Counted from the stretch's first letter, positions 27,571 to 34,740 are shown. The stretch: 41,147 nucleotides of DNA from Burkholderiales bacterium (GCA_019509985.1 JAEKLF010000124.1:1-41147), one strand, 5' to 3'. Program-made: numbers and translations. The notes: generated by a model from the sequence alone, not told the origin.

Positions 27571-27966
27571 TCACGCCGACAAAGCGACGCCACGACGTTG
27601 GCGCTGCCAAGGCAGGGCGTCACGCCAGCCAAGGCGATGGACGATGTTGTTCAGGTAGAGCATGCGCCGGGACCGGGCAAGGGCGTGGCCCTGGCCGTCA
27701 ATCAGCGCGACATTGCAAAGGATGTTCATCGGGTCAAACAGCGCAACGACGTCCGGATGGATTTCCGTCCACTCCCAGGCGATCTGAATGGGCTCCTCGT
27801 GGCTCCCCGTCGCCCAGACCTCCTGTCCTGAACGCAGGCCAGAGCGTGCATCGTCCACTCTCACGCTGCTGCCGACTTGGCGCAGAGCGTGAGTCACCAT
27901 TTCAAACTCGTTTACAGTCTTAACGACCGTTTCGCAGGCCATCAGTTGCCAAGCTGCCATCTGCAT
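27571..27966 (-). CDS. 131-aa protein divergent from luxR, possibly RsaM-like
   Basis: This 131-residue soluble protein has no signal peptide. Its centre reads IQIAWEWTEIHPDVVALFDP followed by NILCNVALIDGQGHALARSRR and a C-terminal NIVHRLGWRDAL. Layout and position beside a luxR gene recall the RsaM/DUF4902 family, small negative modulators of acyl-homoserine-lactone quorum sensing in Burkholderia and Pseudomonas; this is from memory and needs a profile search. The ATG at 27966 is preferred because GGGAG lies 6 nt upstream. It is divergent from luxR with 88 nt between start codons. That gap contains a lux box and CACACTGC placed to drive this gene. tRNA-Ser follows 32 nt downstream. Confidence 0.72.
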   Translation of the reverse strand: MQMAAWQLMACETVVKTVNEFEMVTHALRQVGSSVRVDDARSGLRSGQEVWATGSHEEPIQIAWEWTEIHPDVVALFDPMNILCNVALIDGQGHALARSRRMLYLNNIVHRLGWRDALPWQRQRRGVALSA

Positions 27967-27993
27967 TCGGGTCTCCCGTCATTTGGATGCTCA

Positions 27994-28040
27994 GCAGTGT
28001 GCGGTCGGCGCCGCCGCGCTGCGCCTACCAACCCTAGTAG
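27994..28040 (-). promoter_or_regulatory. LuxR-dependent promoter of the RsaM-like gene
   Basis: Read on the minus strand, the lux box is CTACTAGGGTTGGTAG (28040-28025), with CT-N12-AG ends. Exactly 23 nt later comes CACACTGC (28001-27994), whose CACACT sits at the -10 position. The centre of the box would be near -43 relative to a start near 27989, the class II activation geometry known for LuxR-type proteins. The same box, spacing and octamer occur at 28781-28827. For luxR itself the box lies only 14 nt before the start codon, so binding might repress luxR. Confidence 0.75.
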
Positions 28041-28054
28041 CGCCCGGCGATCTG

Positions 28055-28771
28055 ATGAACCTGCAGCGGTACGAACAAGTCAGTCATGCGCAAGATCTCA
28101 CGTCCTTTCGACAAGGCCTGATCGACTTCGCGAATGATCTGGACTTCGGGCTTGTCGTCGGCGTGCTCGCCATTGAGCATCGCGGCCCGGGTTCAAGGCC
28201 TGAATACATCTCGGTGGGGAACACGCCTCAAGGGTTCATCGAAGCCTCCAAGGATCCGGAGAATGCCAGGCGCGATCCCGTGCATCAGCGTCTGATGCGT
28301 CAATCGACGCCGTTGATCTATGACCAGGACTTCTACGTCAATGCCGATGCCGGAGATCTTTGGGAGATCCACGCCCCATTCGGTTACCGCACGGGCATAG
28401 CCGTGGGCGTGCACATGCCGGGATATCGACGCCTGCTGCTGGGCGTGGACCGCGAGAAGTCGCTGCCCAAGGACCCCGTCAAGCTCAATCGCATGATTGC
28501 CGATCTGCAACTGCTTGCGGTGCACGCGCAGGATGCCGCAGAGCGCCTGCTTGTCTCCACCCGCGACGTGGCAGCCAAACCCAAACTGCAGCCCCGCCAG
28601 CTCGAGATCCTGAAGCTGACGATGGAGGGCAAGAGTGCCTGGGTGGTGGGCAGCCTGCTGGGGATCAGCGAGAACACGGTCAATTACCACGTGAAGCAAC
28701 TGTTCAAGCAACTGGACGTGTCGACCAAGCATGCGGCCGTACTGAAGGCCATGGAGTTGGGCCTGCTCTGA
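28055..28771 (+). CDS. LuxR-type regulator with autoinducer-binding domain (LuxR solo)
   Basis: This 238-residue protein has an autoinducer-binding domain (about 10-160) and a LuxR helix-turn-helix (about 176-236: RQLEILKLTMEGKSAWVVGS ... ISENTVNYHVKQLFKQL). By TraR numbering the spacing of pocket residues is preserved, but Trp57 is Phe61, Tyr61 is Ser65 and Trp85 is Tyr89; Asp70-Pro71 remain as Asp74-Pro75. The ligand could therefore be an unusual acyl-homoserine lactone or something else. No LuxI synthase lies in the window. The ATG at 28055 gives family length; its ribosome binding site is weak. Lux boxes lie 14 nt before its start and 9 nt after its stop. Confidence 0.93.
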   Translation: MNLQRYEQVSHAQDLTSFRQGLIDFANDLDFGLVVGVLAIEHRGPGSRPEYISVGNTPQGFIEASKDPENARRDPVHQRLMRQSTPLIYDQDFYVNADAGDLWEIHAPFGYRTGIAVGVHMPGYRRLLLGVDREKSLPKDPVKLNRMIADLQLLAVHAQDAAERLLVSTRDVAAKPKLQPRQLEILKLTMEGKSAWVVGSLLGISENTVNYHVKQLFKQLDVSTKHAAVLKAMELGLL

Positions 28772-28780
28772 ACCCGACCC

Positions 28781-28827
28781 CTACCAGGGTTGGTAGTTTG
28801 CTGATATCCCATCGTCCGACACACTGC
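28781..28827 (+). promoter_or_regulatory. LuxR-dependent promoter of the micropeptide transcript
   Basis: CTACCAGGGTTGGTAG (28781-28796) is a perfect CTACCA/TGGTAG inverted repeat with CT-N12-AG ends. After exactly 23 nt comes CACACTGC (28820-28827), giving CACACT as -10 and a start near 28832. There is no good -35, as expected for an activator-dependent promoter. It differs from the divergent promoter's box at one base in 16 and shares spacing and octamer exactly. Confidence 0.78.
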
Positions 28828-28868
28828 GTTCCATCTTGTTTCGGCCTAACGGCTAGATGGAGCGAATC

Positions 28869-28919
28869 ATGTGGAAGTACTTTGCTGAGCTGATGGGTTT
28901 TCCGTACACGGGCGGCTGA
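28869..28919 (+). CDS. 16-residue micropeptide downstream of luxR
   Basis: The reading frame encodes MWKYFAELMGFPYTGG. GGAG lies at 28859-28862, 6 nt before the ATG, a well-placed ribosome binding site in contrast to many real genes here. The peptide is rich in aromatic residues (W, Y, F, F, Y), almost neutral and ends in Gly-Gly. It is too short for a leader-plus-core of the known large peptide families, and no modification or export enzyme is adjacent. It could be a signal, an anti-regulator acting on LuxR, or a leader peptide controlling the RNA. Position behind a lux-box promoter and before a terminator is the main support. Confidence 0.5.
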   Translation: MWKYFAELMGFPYTGG

Positions 28920-28992
28920 CCGCTCGAAGGGAACTCAAAGGGGAAAGGCGAGACTTCTATCGCTTTCGTTCGGCGCCCCCCGGACGTCTTGC

Positions 28993-29033
28993 GCCCGCGA
29001 CTGCCCTTCTCCAGGGCCCTCGCGGGCTTTTTT
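28993..29033 (+). terminator. Terminator of the micropeptide transcript
   Basis: GCCCGCGA (28993-29000) pairs perfectly with TCGCGGGC (29020-29027), with an inner stem GCCCT/AGGGC around TCTCC, followed by six T. The T run is on the plus strand only, so it belongs to the micropeptide transcript and not to the convergent qmcA gene. Confidence 0.9.
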
Positions 29034-29043
29034 GCTTTTGGCT

Positions 29044-29961
29044 TCAGCTCCTGGCGCCGCCCTTGAGCAAGCCCATGGCCGTGCCGATCAGGCCGGCGAC
29101 CTCGGTCATGTTGCCCGGCACGATCATCGTGTTGTTCTTTTGCGCAAGCTGGGCGTAGGCCTCGACGGCTTTCTCGGCGACCTTGAGCTGCACAGCCTGG
29201 TCGCCGCCCGGTTGCTGGATGGCGGCGGCGATCTTGCGGATGGCGTCCGACGTCGCATCGGCCACCGCCGTGATCGCGGCCGCCTCGCCTTGCGCCTTGT
29301 TGATCTCGGCCTGCTTCTCGCCCTCTGATCGCGCGATCGCCGCTTCGCGTGCGCCCGTGGCGATGTTGATCTGCTCCTGGCGCCGACCTTCGGATGCCGC
29401 GATCAGCGCGCGCTTCTCGCGCTCGGCCGTGATCTGCGCCTGCATGGAATGCAGGATGGCTGGCGGCGGAGTCAGGTCCTTGATCTCGTAGCGCAGCACC
29501 TTGACGCCCCAGTTCAGCGCGGCCTCGTCCAGCGCCTCGACGACCGAGCTGTTGATGACCGCACGTTCCTCGAAGGTGCGATCCAGTTCCATGCGGCCGA
29601 TGACGGAACGCAGCGTCGTCTGTGCGAGCTGTGTGATCGCAATGACGTAGTTGCTCGCGCCGTAACTGGCGCGCATCGGGTCGGTGACCTGGAAGTAGAG
29701 GATGCCGTCGACCGTCAGCTGCGTGTTGTCCCTGGTGATGCAGACCTGGCTGGGCACGTCGAGCGGAATTTCCTTGAGCGAATGCTTATAGGCCAGACGG
29801 TCGACAAAAGGCACCAGGAAGTTGAGACCCGGCGTCAGCGTCCCGTGGTACTTGCCAAGGCGCTCCACCACCCAGGCGTGCTGCTGCGGGACCACCTTGA
29901 TCGAGCGCACCACGAAGATGGCCGCAATGACAAGGATGACGAGTGCAATTTGGAATCCCAT
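29044..29961 (-). CDS. qmcA: SPFH/stomatin-family membrane protein (QmcA-like)
   Basis: This 305-residue protein has one N-terminal membrane helix (residues 3-20), an SPFH domain starting IKVVPQQHAWVVERLGKYHGTL, and a long charged helical region (about 180-250, EGRRQEQINIATGAREAAIARSEG type) typical of slipins. Length equals E. coli QmcA. Such proteins form large ring oligomers at membrane microdomains. The NfeD-like gene lies 35 nt upstream on the same strand, the standard pairing, and both are probably co-transcribed. Confidence 0.94.
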   Translation of the reverse strand: MGFQIALVILVIAAIFVVRSIKVVPQQHAWVVERLGKYHGTLTPGLNFLVPFVDRLAYKHSLKEIPLDVPSQVCITRDNTQLTVDGILYFQVTDPMRASYGASNYVIAITQLAQTTLRSVIGRMELDRTFEERAVINSSVVEALDEAALNWGVKVLRYEIKDLTPPPAILHSMQAQITAEREKRALIAASEGRRQEQINIATGAREAAIARSEGEKQAEINKAQGEAAAITAVADATSDAIRKIAAAIQQPGGDQAVQLKVAEKAVEAYAQLAQKNNTMIVPGNMTEVAGLIGTAMGLLKGGARS

Positions 29962-29996
29962 GAAAGCCTCTCAGGCGGCGTCGTTGATGTGAAGGC

Positions 29997-30425
29997 TCAT
30001 CGATCCAGCAGCAGGCAACTGCCCTCGATGGCGCGAATCACGTGCCGGCCGCCCTGGGCCGGCGCGTTGCCGATGAAGCGCGCCTGCCAGGCCGCGCCGC
30101 GGTAGTGCACATGGGCCAGCCCCTCCGCCGACCAGGCATCAACGTGAACGCTCTGGCCGATGTCGAGATTGACGTCGGGGTTGCTCGCCGCCGGTTCGGC
30201 CGCCGGCATGCGGCTGCGCCTCAGATGCCAGATCGCGACCGCAGCGCCGCCCACGACGGCTGCGGTCAGTACTTGGCCGGTCTGGGCCATGCCCAAATGC
30301 GCAGCCAAGGCACCAGCCACGCTGCCCAGCGCCAGCATCAGTAGATAGAAGGTGCCACTGGCCAGTTCGGCGGCAACCAGGATGCCCGCCACGATCCACC
30401 ACGTGGTCGCTGAATTCCAATCCAT
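29997..30425 (-). CDS. NfeD-family membrane protein (YbbJ-like)
   Basis: This 142-residue protein has two or three membrane helices in its first 80 residues (WWIVAGILVAAELASGTFYLL and LTAAVVGGAAVAIW). A C-terminal OB-fold domain follows (NLDIGQSVHVDAWSAEGLAHVHYRGAAWQAR). It is the short NfeD form without the serine-protease domain. The ATG at 30425 has GGGAGG just upstream; a longer in-frame start at 30488 lacks support. It partners the SPFH protein encoded downstream. Confidence 0.92.
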   Translation of the reverse strand: MDWNSATTWWIVAGILVAAELASGTFYLLMLALGSVAGALAAHLGMAQTGQVLTAAVVGGAAVAIWHLRRSRMPAAEPAASNPDVNLDIGQSVHVDAWSAEGLAHVHYRGAAWQARFIGNAPAQGGRHVIRAIEGSCLLLDR

Positions 30426-30456
30426 CTCGCCTCCCGAGGTCTGCGATGGCAGGTCA

Positions 30457-30503
30457 GTGTAGGCCCCGCAGCAACGACCCGCTGACACGTTGCGGCCCTA
30501 CAC
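30457..30503. repeat. Inverted repeat upstream of the decarboxylase gene
   Basis: GTGTAGG (30457-30463) pairs with CCTACAC (30497-30503), and GCAACG pairs with CGTTGC further in, leaving an interior loop. It occupies the 120-nt divergent region between the NfeD gene and the decarboxylase. A run of T follows at 30516-30521. It may be a dyad operator or a leader hairpin. Confidence 0.4.
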
Positions 30504-30545
30504 TTCGCCGCTTCGTTTTTTGATGCCCGCCCGCTGGAGGCCGAG

Positions 30546-32813
30546 ATGATCCGTTTTCACTTTCCCATCGTCATCATCGACGAGGACTACCGCTCGGAGA
30601 ACACCTCGGGCCTGGGCATCCGCGCGCTGGCCGAGGCCATCCAGAAGGAGGGCATGGAGGTCCTGGGCGTGACGAGCTACGGCGACCTGTCGCAGTTCGC
30701 CCAGCAGCAAAGCCGCGCCTCAGCCTTCATCCTGTCCATCGACGACGAGGAGTTCACCGCCGGCCCCGAGATGGATCCTGTCGTGCTGAACCTGCGCAAG
30801 TTCATCGAGGAGATCCGCTTTCGCAACCCGGACATTCCGATCTATGTCTACGGCGAGACGCGCACCAGCCAGCATCTGCCCAATGACGTGCTGCGTGAAC
30901 TGCACGGCTTCATTCACATGTTCGAGGACACACCGGAGTTCGTGGCCCGCCACATCATCCGTGAGGCCAAGAGCTACCTCGATGGCCTGGCACCGCCTTT
31001 CTTCAAGGCCTTGATGGACTACGCCCAGGACGGTTCCTACTCCTGGCATTGCCCCGGCCATTCCGGCGGCGTGGCCTTCCTGAAGAGTCCCGTCGGCCAG
31101 ATGTTCCACCAGTTCTTCGGCGAGAACATGCTGCGCGCTGACGTCTGCAATGCCGTCGAGGAACTCGGCCAGTTGCTGGACCACACCGGCCCCGTTGCGG
31201 CCAGCGAGAAGAACGCTGCGCGCATCTTCAATGCGGACCATTGCTTCTTCGTCACCAACGGCACGTCCACGTCCAACAAGATGGTGTGGCACCACACCGT
31301 GGCGCCGGGCGACGTGGTCGTCATCGACCGCAACTGCCACAAAAGCAACCTGCACGCCATCATCATGTGCGGCGCCATCCCCGTCTTCATGACGCCGACG
31401 CGCAATCACTACGGCATCATCGGCCCCATCCCCGAGAGTGAGTTCAGCCCCGAGGCCATCCGCGCCAAGATCGCGGCCAACCCGCTGCTCTCGCACATCG
31501 ATCCTGAGACCGTTCGGCCGGCCATCGTCACACTGACGCAGAGCACCTACGACGGCGTGCTCTACAACACCGAGACCATCAAGAAGAAGCTCGACGGCTA
31601 CATCCCGACGCTGCACTTCGACGAGGCCTGGTTGCCCCACGCGGCCTTCCATGATTTCTACGGCCAGTTCCATGCGATGGGCAAGAACCGCCCGCGCCCG
31701 AAGGAGGCCATGGTCTACGCGACCCAGTCCACGCACAAGCTGCTGGCTGGCATCTCGCAAGCCTCGCAGGTGCTGGTGCAGGATTCGCAGAGCGTCAAGC
31801 TCGACAAGCACCTCTTCAACGAGGCCTATCTGATGCACACCAGCACCAGCCCGCAGTACTCGATCATCGCGAGCTGCGACGTGGCCGCCGCAATGATGGA
31901 GCCACCCGGCGGCACGGCCCTCGTCGAAGAAAGCATCAAGGAGTCCCTCGACTTCCGCCGCGCGATGCGCAAGGTCGAAAAGGACTACGGCGACGACTGG
32001 TGGTTCAAGGTCTGGGGGCCGGACTTCCTGCGCGCCGAGGAGGGCAGCGAGCCCGTGTCGGCCGACTGGATGCTGCATGCCGACGAGGACTGGCATGGCT
32101 TCGGCGGGCTGGCCGAAGGCTTCAACATGCTGGACCCGATCAAGTCCACCATCATCACGCCCGGGCTGGACATGGATGGGCGCTTCGACGCGACCGGCAT
32201 CCCGGCCTCGGTGGTCACCAAGTTCCTCGTGGAGCATGGCGTGGTGGTCGAGAAGACGGGGCTGTACTCCTTCTTCATCATGTTCACCATCGGCATCACG
32301 AAGGGCCGCTGGAACACGCTGCTGACCGCCTTGCAGCAGTTCAAGGACGACTACGACAAGAACGCGCCGCTGTGGCGCATCCTGCCGGAGTTCTGCGCCA
32401 AGTTCCCCAAGTACGAGCGCATGGGTCTGCGCAACCTCTGCCAGAGCATCCACCAGGCCTATGCCGAGGGCGACATTGCGCGCCTGACGACGGACATGTA
32501 TCTGTCCAATCTGCAGCCGCTGATGACGCCGACGGACGCCTACGCCCACATCGCGCAGCGCAAGACTGAACGCGTCGGCATCGACGACCTGGAAGGCCGC
32601 ATCACGACGTCGCTGCTGACGCCTTACCCGCCTGGCATCCCGCTGCTGATCCCCGGTGAAGGCTTCAACAAGAAGATCGTCGACTACCTGAAGTTCACGC
32701 GCAGCTTCAACGCCAAGTTCCCGGGCTTTGCGACCGACGTGCACGGCCTCGTGCACGAGATCGACGAAGAGACCGGCCGCGGTCACTACTACGTGGACTG
32801 TGTGAAGGCCTGA
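30546..32813 (+). CDS. Arginine/lysine/ornithine decarboxylase, class III
   Basis: This 755-residue PLP enzyme belongs to the large fold-I decarboxylases that consume a proton while making agmatine, cadaverine or putrescine. An N-terminal wing domain (about 1-130) resembles a receiver fold. The PLP core includes SWHCPGHSGGVAF, FFVTNGTSTSNKMV, HFDEAWLPHAAF and the PLP lysine in STHKLLAG (Lys398). The C-terminal domain ends with PYPPGIPLLIPGE. The substrate cannot be settled by inspection; many beta-proteobacterial members are called arginine or lysine decarboxylase. GGAGG precedes the ATG. It appears monocistronic, with no adjacent antiporter. Confidence 0.94.
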   Translation: MIRFHFPIVIIDEDYRSENTSGLGIRALAEAIQKEGMEVLGVTSYGDLSQFAQQQSRASAFILSIDDEEFTAGPEMDPVVLNLRKFIEEIRFRNPDIPIYVYGETRTSQHLPNDVLRELHGFIHMFEDTPEFVARHIIREAKSYLDGLAPPFFKALMDYAQDGSYSWHCPGHSGGVAFLKSPVGQMFHQFFGENMLRADVCNAVEELGQLLDHTGPVAASEKNAARIFNADHCFFVTNGTSTSNKMVWHHTVAPGDVVVIDRNCHKSNLHAIIMCGAIPVFMTPTRNHYGIIGPIPESEFSPEAIRAKIAANPLLSHIDPETVRPAIVTLTQSTYDGVLYNTETIKKKLDGYIPTLHFDEAWLPHAAFHDFYGQFHAMGKNRPRPKEAMVYATQSTHKLLAGISQASQVLVQDSQSVKLDKHLFNEAYLMHTSTSPQYSIIASCDVAAAMMEPPGGTALVEESIKESLDFRRAMRKVEKDYGDDWWFKVWGPDFLRAEEGSEPVSADWMLHADEDWHGFGGLAEGFNMLDPIKSTIITPGLDMDGRFDATGIPASVVTKFLVEHGVVVEKTGLYSFFIMFTIGITKGRWNTLLTALQQFKDDYDKNAPLWRILPEFCAKFPKYERMGLRNLCQSIHQAYAEGDIARLTTDMYLSNLQPLMTPTDAYAHIAQRKTERVGIDDLEGRITTSLLTPYPPGIPLLIPGEGFNKKIVDYLKFTRSFNAKFPGFATDVHGLVHEIDEETGRGHYYVDCVKA

Positions 32814-33148
32814 GGCACCGCTAGCCTGGGTTCGAGCGCCTGGGCCTGGCGACGCAGGCCTGCAACTGCCGCTCGATGACCCAGACCTGAGTTGTCGTGC
32901 TCGTAGCTCGACGCAACTGCTGCAGTAATGCCAGCGCGGGCGACGGCCTGCGACATCGGCGGCCGGGCGCGCTGGCTGGCCGATTCGGCCAATGTCACCA
33001 ACCGTTGAATTGCCGGATCCCATGAATTGGGGTGTCGGCACAAATGACAGTTCGTGAAACCCCTGCGACGGACGGGCGCCCGCGGAACTGACGCCATTCC
33101 GAAAAAAATCAGCCAGATCAGTCGTTTGCGGAACATAGGGGGACGTCG
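32814..33148. other. Intergenic region, decarboxylase to PEP-CTERM gene
   Basis: No convincing gene or terminator is visible here. The last third holds TGTCGGCACAAATGACA (33033-33049), an inverted TGTC-N9-GACA repeat about 115 nt before the sigma-54-like element, a plausible enhancer position. Minus-strand frames at the left end read partly protein-like but shift frame and lack a start signal. Confidence 0.5.
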
Positions 33149-33163
33149 TGGCATGGGCTATGC
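33149..33163 (+). promoter_or_regulatory. Sigma-54-like promoter of the PEP-CTERM gene
   Basis: TGGCATGGGCTATGC has GG and GC dinucleotides 10 nt apart, the invariant -24/-12 spacing of RpoN promoters, with TGGCA fully matching the -24 block. The predicted start near 33175 lies about 26 nt before the GTG start codon, leaving room for AAAGGAG. PEP-CTERM genes in related bacteria are known to be controlled by RpoN with PrsK/PrsR. Confidence 0.6.
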
Positions 33164-33200
33164 GCTGCATCGCTCATCCCTAACCGCAAAGGAGAATTTC

Positions 33201-33893
33201 GTGAACCACACCCCCAAGAAATTCGTGGCTGTCGCGGCTCTGATGCTGGCCTCGGCTGCGCATGCCGTGCCGGTGTCCTTGACCAAACTCACCGGCCTCA
33301 CCGGCGGCACGCTGGCCGGCACGGCGGTCTACAAGGCCGACCTTTCTGCCATCGGGCTGGCAAGCATCCTGTCCATCGGCATCCGCGACAACAGCAGCGG
33401 CCTGGGCGGCGCCGTGGGCCAGTTCTCTGGCTTCGATCTGGATGCCATCAAGCTGTCCACGACCGATTGCGCGGACGCCGCCTGCGCCAAGGGTGCGGCA
33501 GGCCTGTCCTTGTTCGATTTCGTCTCCCACGTGCTGTTCACGCCGGGCACGCAGCGCGTGCCGGTTGATGCCAAGCTCTTCGGCACCGATGCCTCAGGCA
33601 GCGCCGTCGACAATGCGGTAGCAACGCTGGACCAGTTCGATGGTGAATCGACCACCGGTCCCACCGTCTTCGGCTTCCTCAGCCTGGGTGATGACGGCGC
33701 GATCGACTTCGACCTGACCGCCGCCGCATCGACGACGGGGCTGTTCCTCTACATCGGCGAGGTGGGCGACAACGGCGAGGTGGCCGCCAGCGACGTCATC
33801 GTGCGCGAAGGCCACGTGCTGCCCGAGCCGGGTGGGCTGGCGCTGTTCGGCCTCGCCGCGGCCGGCCTGGCCTGGGTGCGCCGCCGGCGCTGA
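33201..33893 (+). CDS. PEP-CTERM sorting domain protein
   Basis: This 230-residue secreted protein starts at GTG (33201) with AAAGGAG 7 nt upstream. The signal peptide runs to AHA near residue 23. The C-terminus is a textbook PEP-CTERM sorting signal: LPEPGGLALFGLAAAGLAWV followed by RRRR. Exosortase would cleave near PEP and release or anchor the protein in the extracellular matrix. The middle is Gly/Ser/Asp-rich and beta-like with one Cys pair (DCADAAC). Function is probably structural in biofilm or floc polymer. Longer in-frame starts upstream would run through the sigma-54-like promoter and are rejected. It is convergent with fabI, 13 nt between stops. Confidence 0.9.
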   Translation: MNHTPKKFVAVAALMLASAAHAVPVSLTKLTGLTGGTLAGTAVYKADLSAIGLASILSIGIRDNSSGLGGAVGQFSGFDLDAIKLSTTDCADAACAKGAAGLSLFDFVSHVLFTPGTQRVPVDAKLFGTDASGSAVDNAVATLDQFDGESTTGPTVFGFLSLGDDGAIDFDLTAAASTTGLFLYIGEVGDNGEVAASDVIVREGHVLPEPGGLALFGLAAAGLAWVRRRR

Positions 33894-33906
33894 AACCGGG
33901 AGTCCG

Positions 33907-34689
33907 TCAGGACTCCATGGCCATCGCGGTGTGGCTGAAGCCGCCGTCCACGTAAGTGATTTCGGCGCTGATGCCGGCCGCGAGGTCTGACAGCAGGAAG
34001 GCCGCCGTGTTGCCGACGTCGTCGATGGTCACGTTGCGGCGGATCGGTGCCTGGGCCGCGAACTGGCCCAGCAACTTGCCGAAGTCCTTGATGCCCGAGG
34101 CCGCCAGCGTCTTGATCGGGCCGGCCGAGATGCCATTGACCCGAACGCCCTTGGAACCGAGAGCCTGAGCGAGGTAGCGCACGCTGGCTTCCAGGCTGGC
34201 CTTGGCCAGACCCATGGTGTTGTAGTTGGGTACGACGCGCAATGCACCCAGGTAGCTCAACGTCAGCAGCGCAGCGCCTGTGCGCAGCCGCGGCGCGGCC
34301 AGCTTGGCCATGGCCGGGAAGCTATAGGCCGAGATGTCGTGGGCGATGCGGAAGTTCTCGCGCGTCATGCCTTCGAGAAAATCTCCGGCGATGGCCTCGC
34401 GCGGTGCGTAGCCGATGGAATGGACGAAGCCATCGAACTCGGACCAGACCTCGCCGAGCTGGTTGAAGAGGGCTTCCATCTGCTCGTCGCTGGTTACGTC
34501 GCAGTCGTAGACCAGGTTGGAGCCAAACTCCGCAGCAAATTCGCTGATGCGCTCCTTGAAGCGCTCGCCCTGGTAGCTGAAAGCCAGCTCGGCGCCTTCG
34601 CGGTGGCAGGCGCGGGCGATGCCGTAGGCGATGGAGCGGTTGGACAGCACGCCCGTGATCAGCAGGCGCTTGCCGGCGAGAAAGCCCAT
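33907..34689 (-). CDS. fabI: Enoyl-ACP reductase (NADH)
   Basis: This 260-residue short-chain dehydrogenase-like enzyme reduces trans-2-enoyl-ACP in fatty-acid elongation. Tyr146, Tyr156 and Lys163 fall at the E. coli FabI positions (LSYLGAL, NYNTMGLAK), and the triclosan-site residues Gly93 and Met159 are present. The nucleotide-binding start is ITGVLSNRSIAYGIA. The ATG at 34689 has AGGAG 7 nt upstream. It is divergent from the rimP operon. Confidence 0.97.
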   Translation of the reverse strand: MGFLAGKRLLITGVLSNRSIAYGIARACHREGAELAFSYQGERFKERISEFAAEFGSNLVYDCDVTSDEQMEALFNQLGEVWSEFDGFVHSIGYAPREAIAGDFLEGMTRENFRIAHDISAYSFPAMAKLAAPRLRTGAALLTLSYLGALRVVPNYNTMGLAKASLEASVRYLAQALGSKGVRVNGISAGPIKTLAASGIKDFGKLLGQFAAQAPIRRNVTIDDVGNTAAFLLSDLAAGISAEITYVDGGFSHTAMAMES

Positions 34690-34740
34690 TCTTGTCTCCT
34701 GTGAGGTCTTAAACAGCCTCAGATTCTGGCACGCGCAGCA

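Larger units (their letters stand above)
28832..29033 (+). ncRNA. Candidate LuxR-controlled short transcript (about 200 nt)
   Basis: The transcript is bounded by the lux-box promoter (start near 28832) and a strong terminator. It carries one 16-codon reading frame (28869-28919) and then about 70 nt of untranslated RNA, including a purine-rich stretch GGGAACTCAAAGGGGAAAGG and a small hairpin AAAGGCGA/TCGCTTT. No other frame starting with ATG is present. It could be a peptide mRNA, a regulatory RNA or both; the 5' end is inferred. Confidence 0.5.

Noticed and set aside
32789..33030. Minus-strand frames downstream of the decarboxylase that read partly like protein (for example SPALALLQQLRRATSTTT).
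   Set aside because: The protein-like parts lie in two different frames, with no start codon plus ribosome binding site, and overlap the decarboxylase stop. A decayed gene is possible but not supportable.
33054..33200. Upstream in-frame ATG at 33054 for the PEP-CTERM protein.
   Set aside because: It would cross the sigma-54-like promoter and hide the signal peptide; GTG at 33201 has a strong ribosome binding site.
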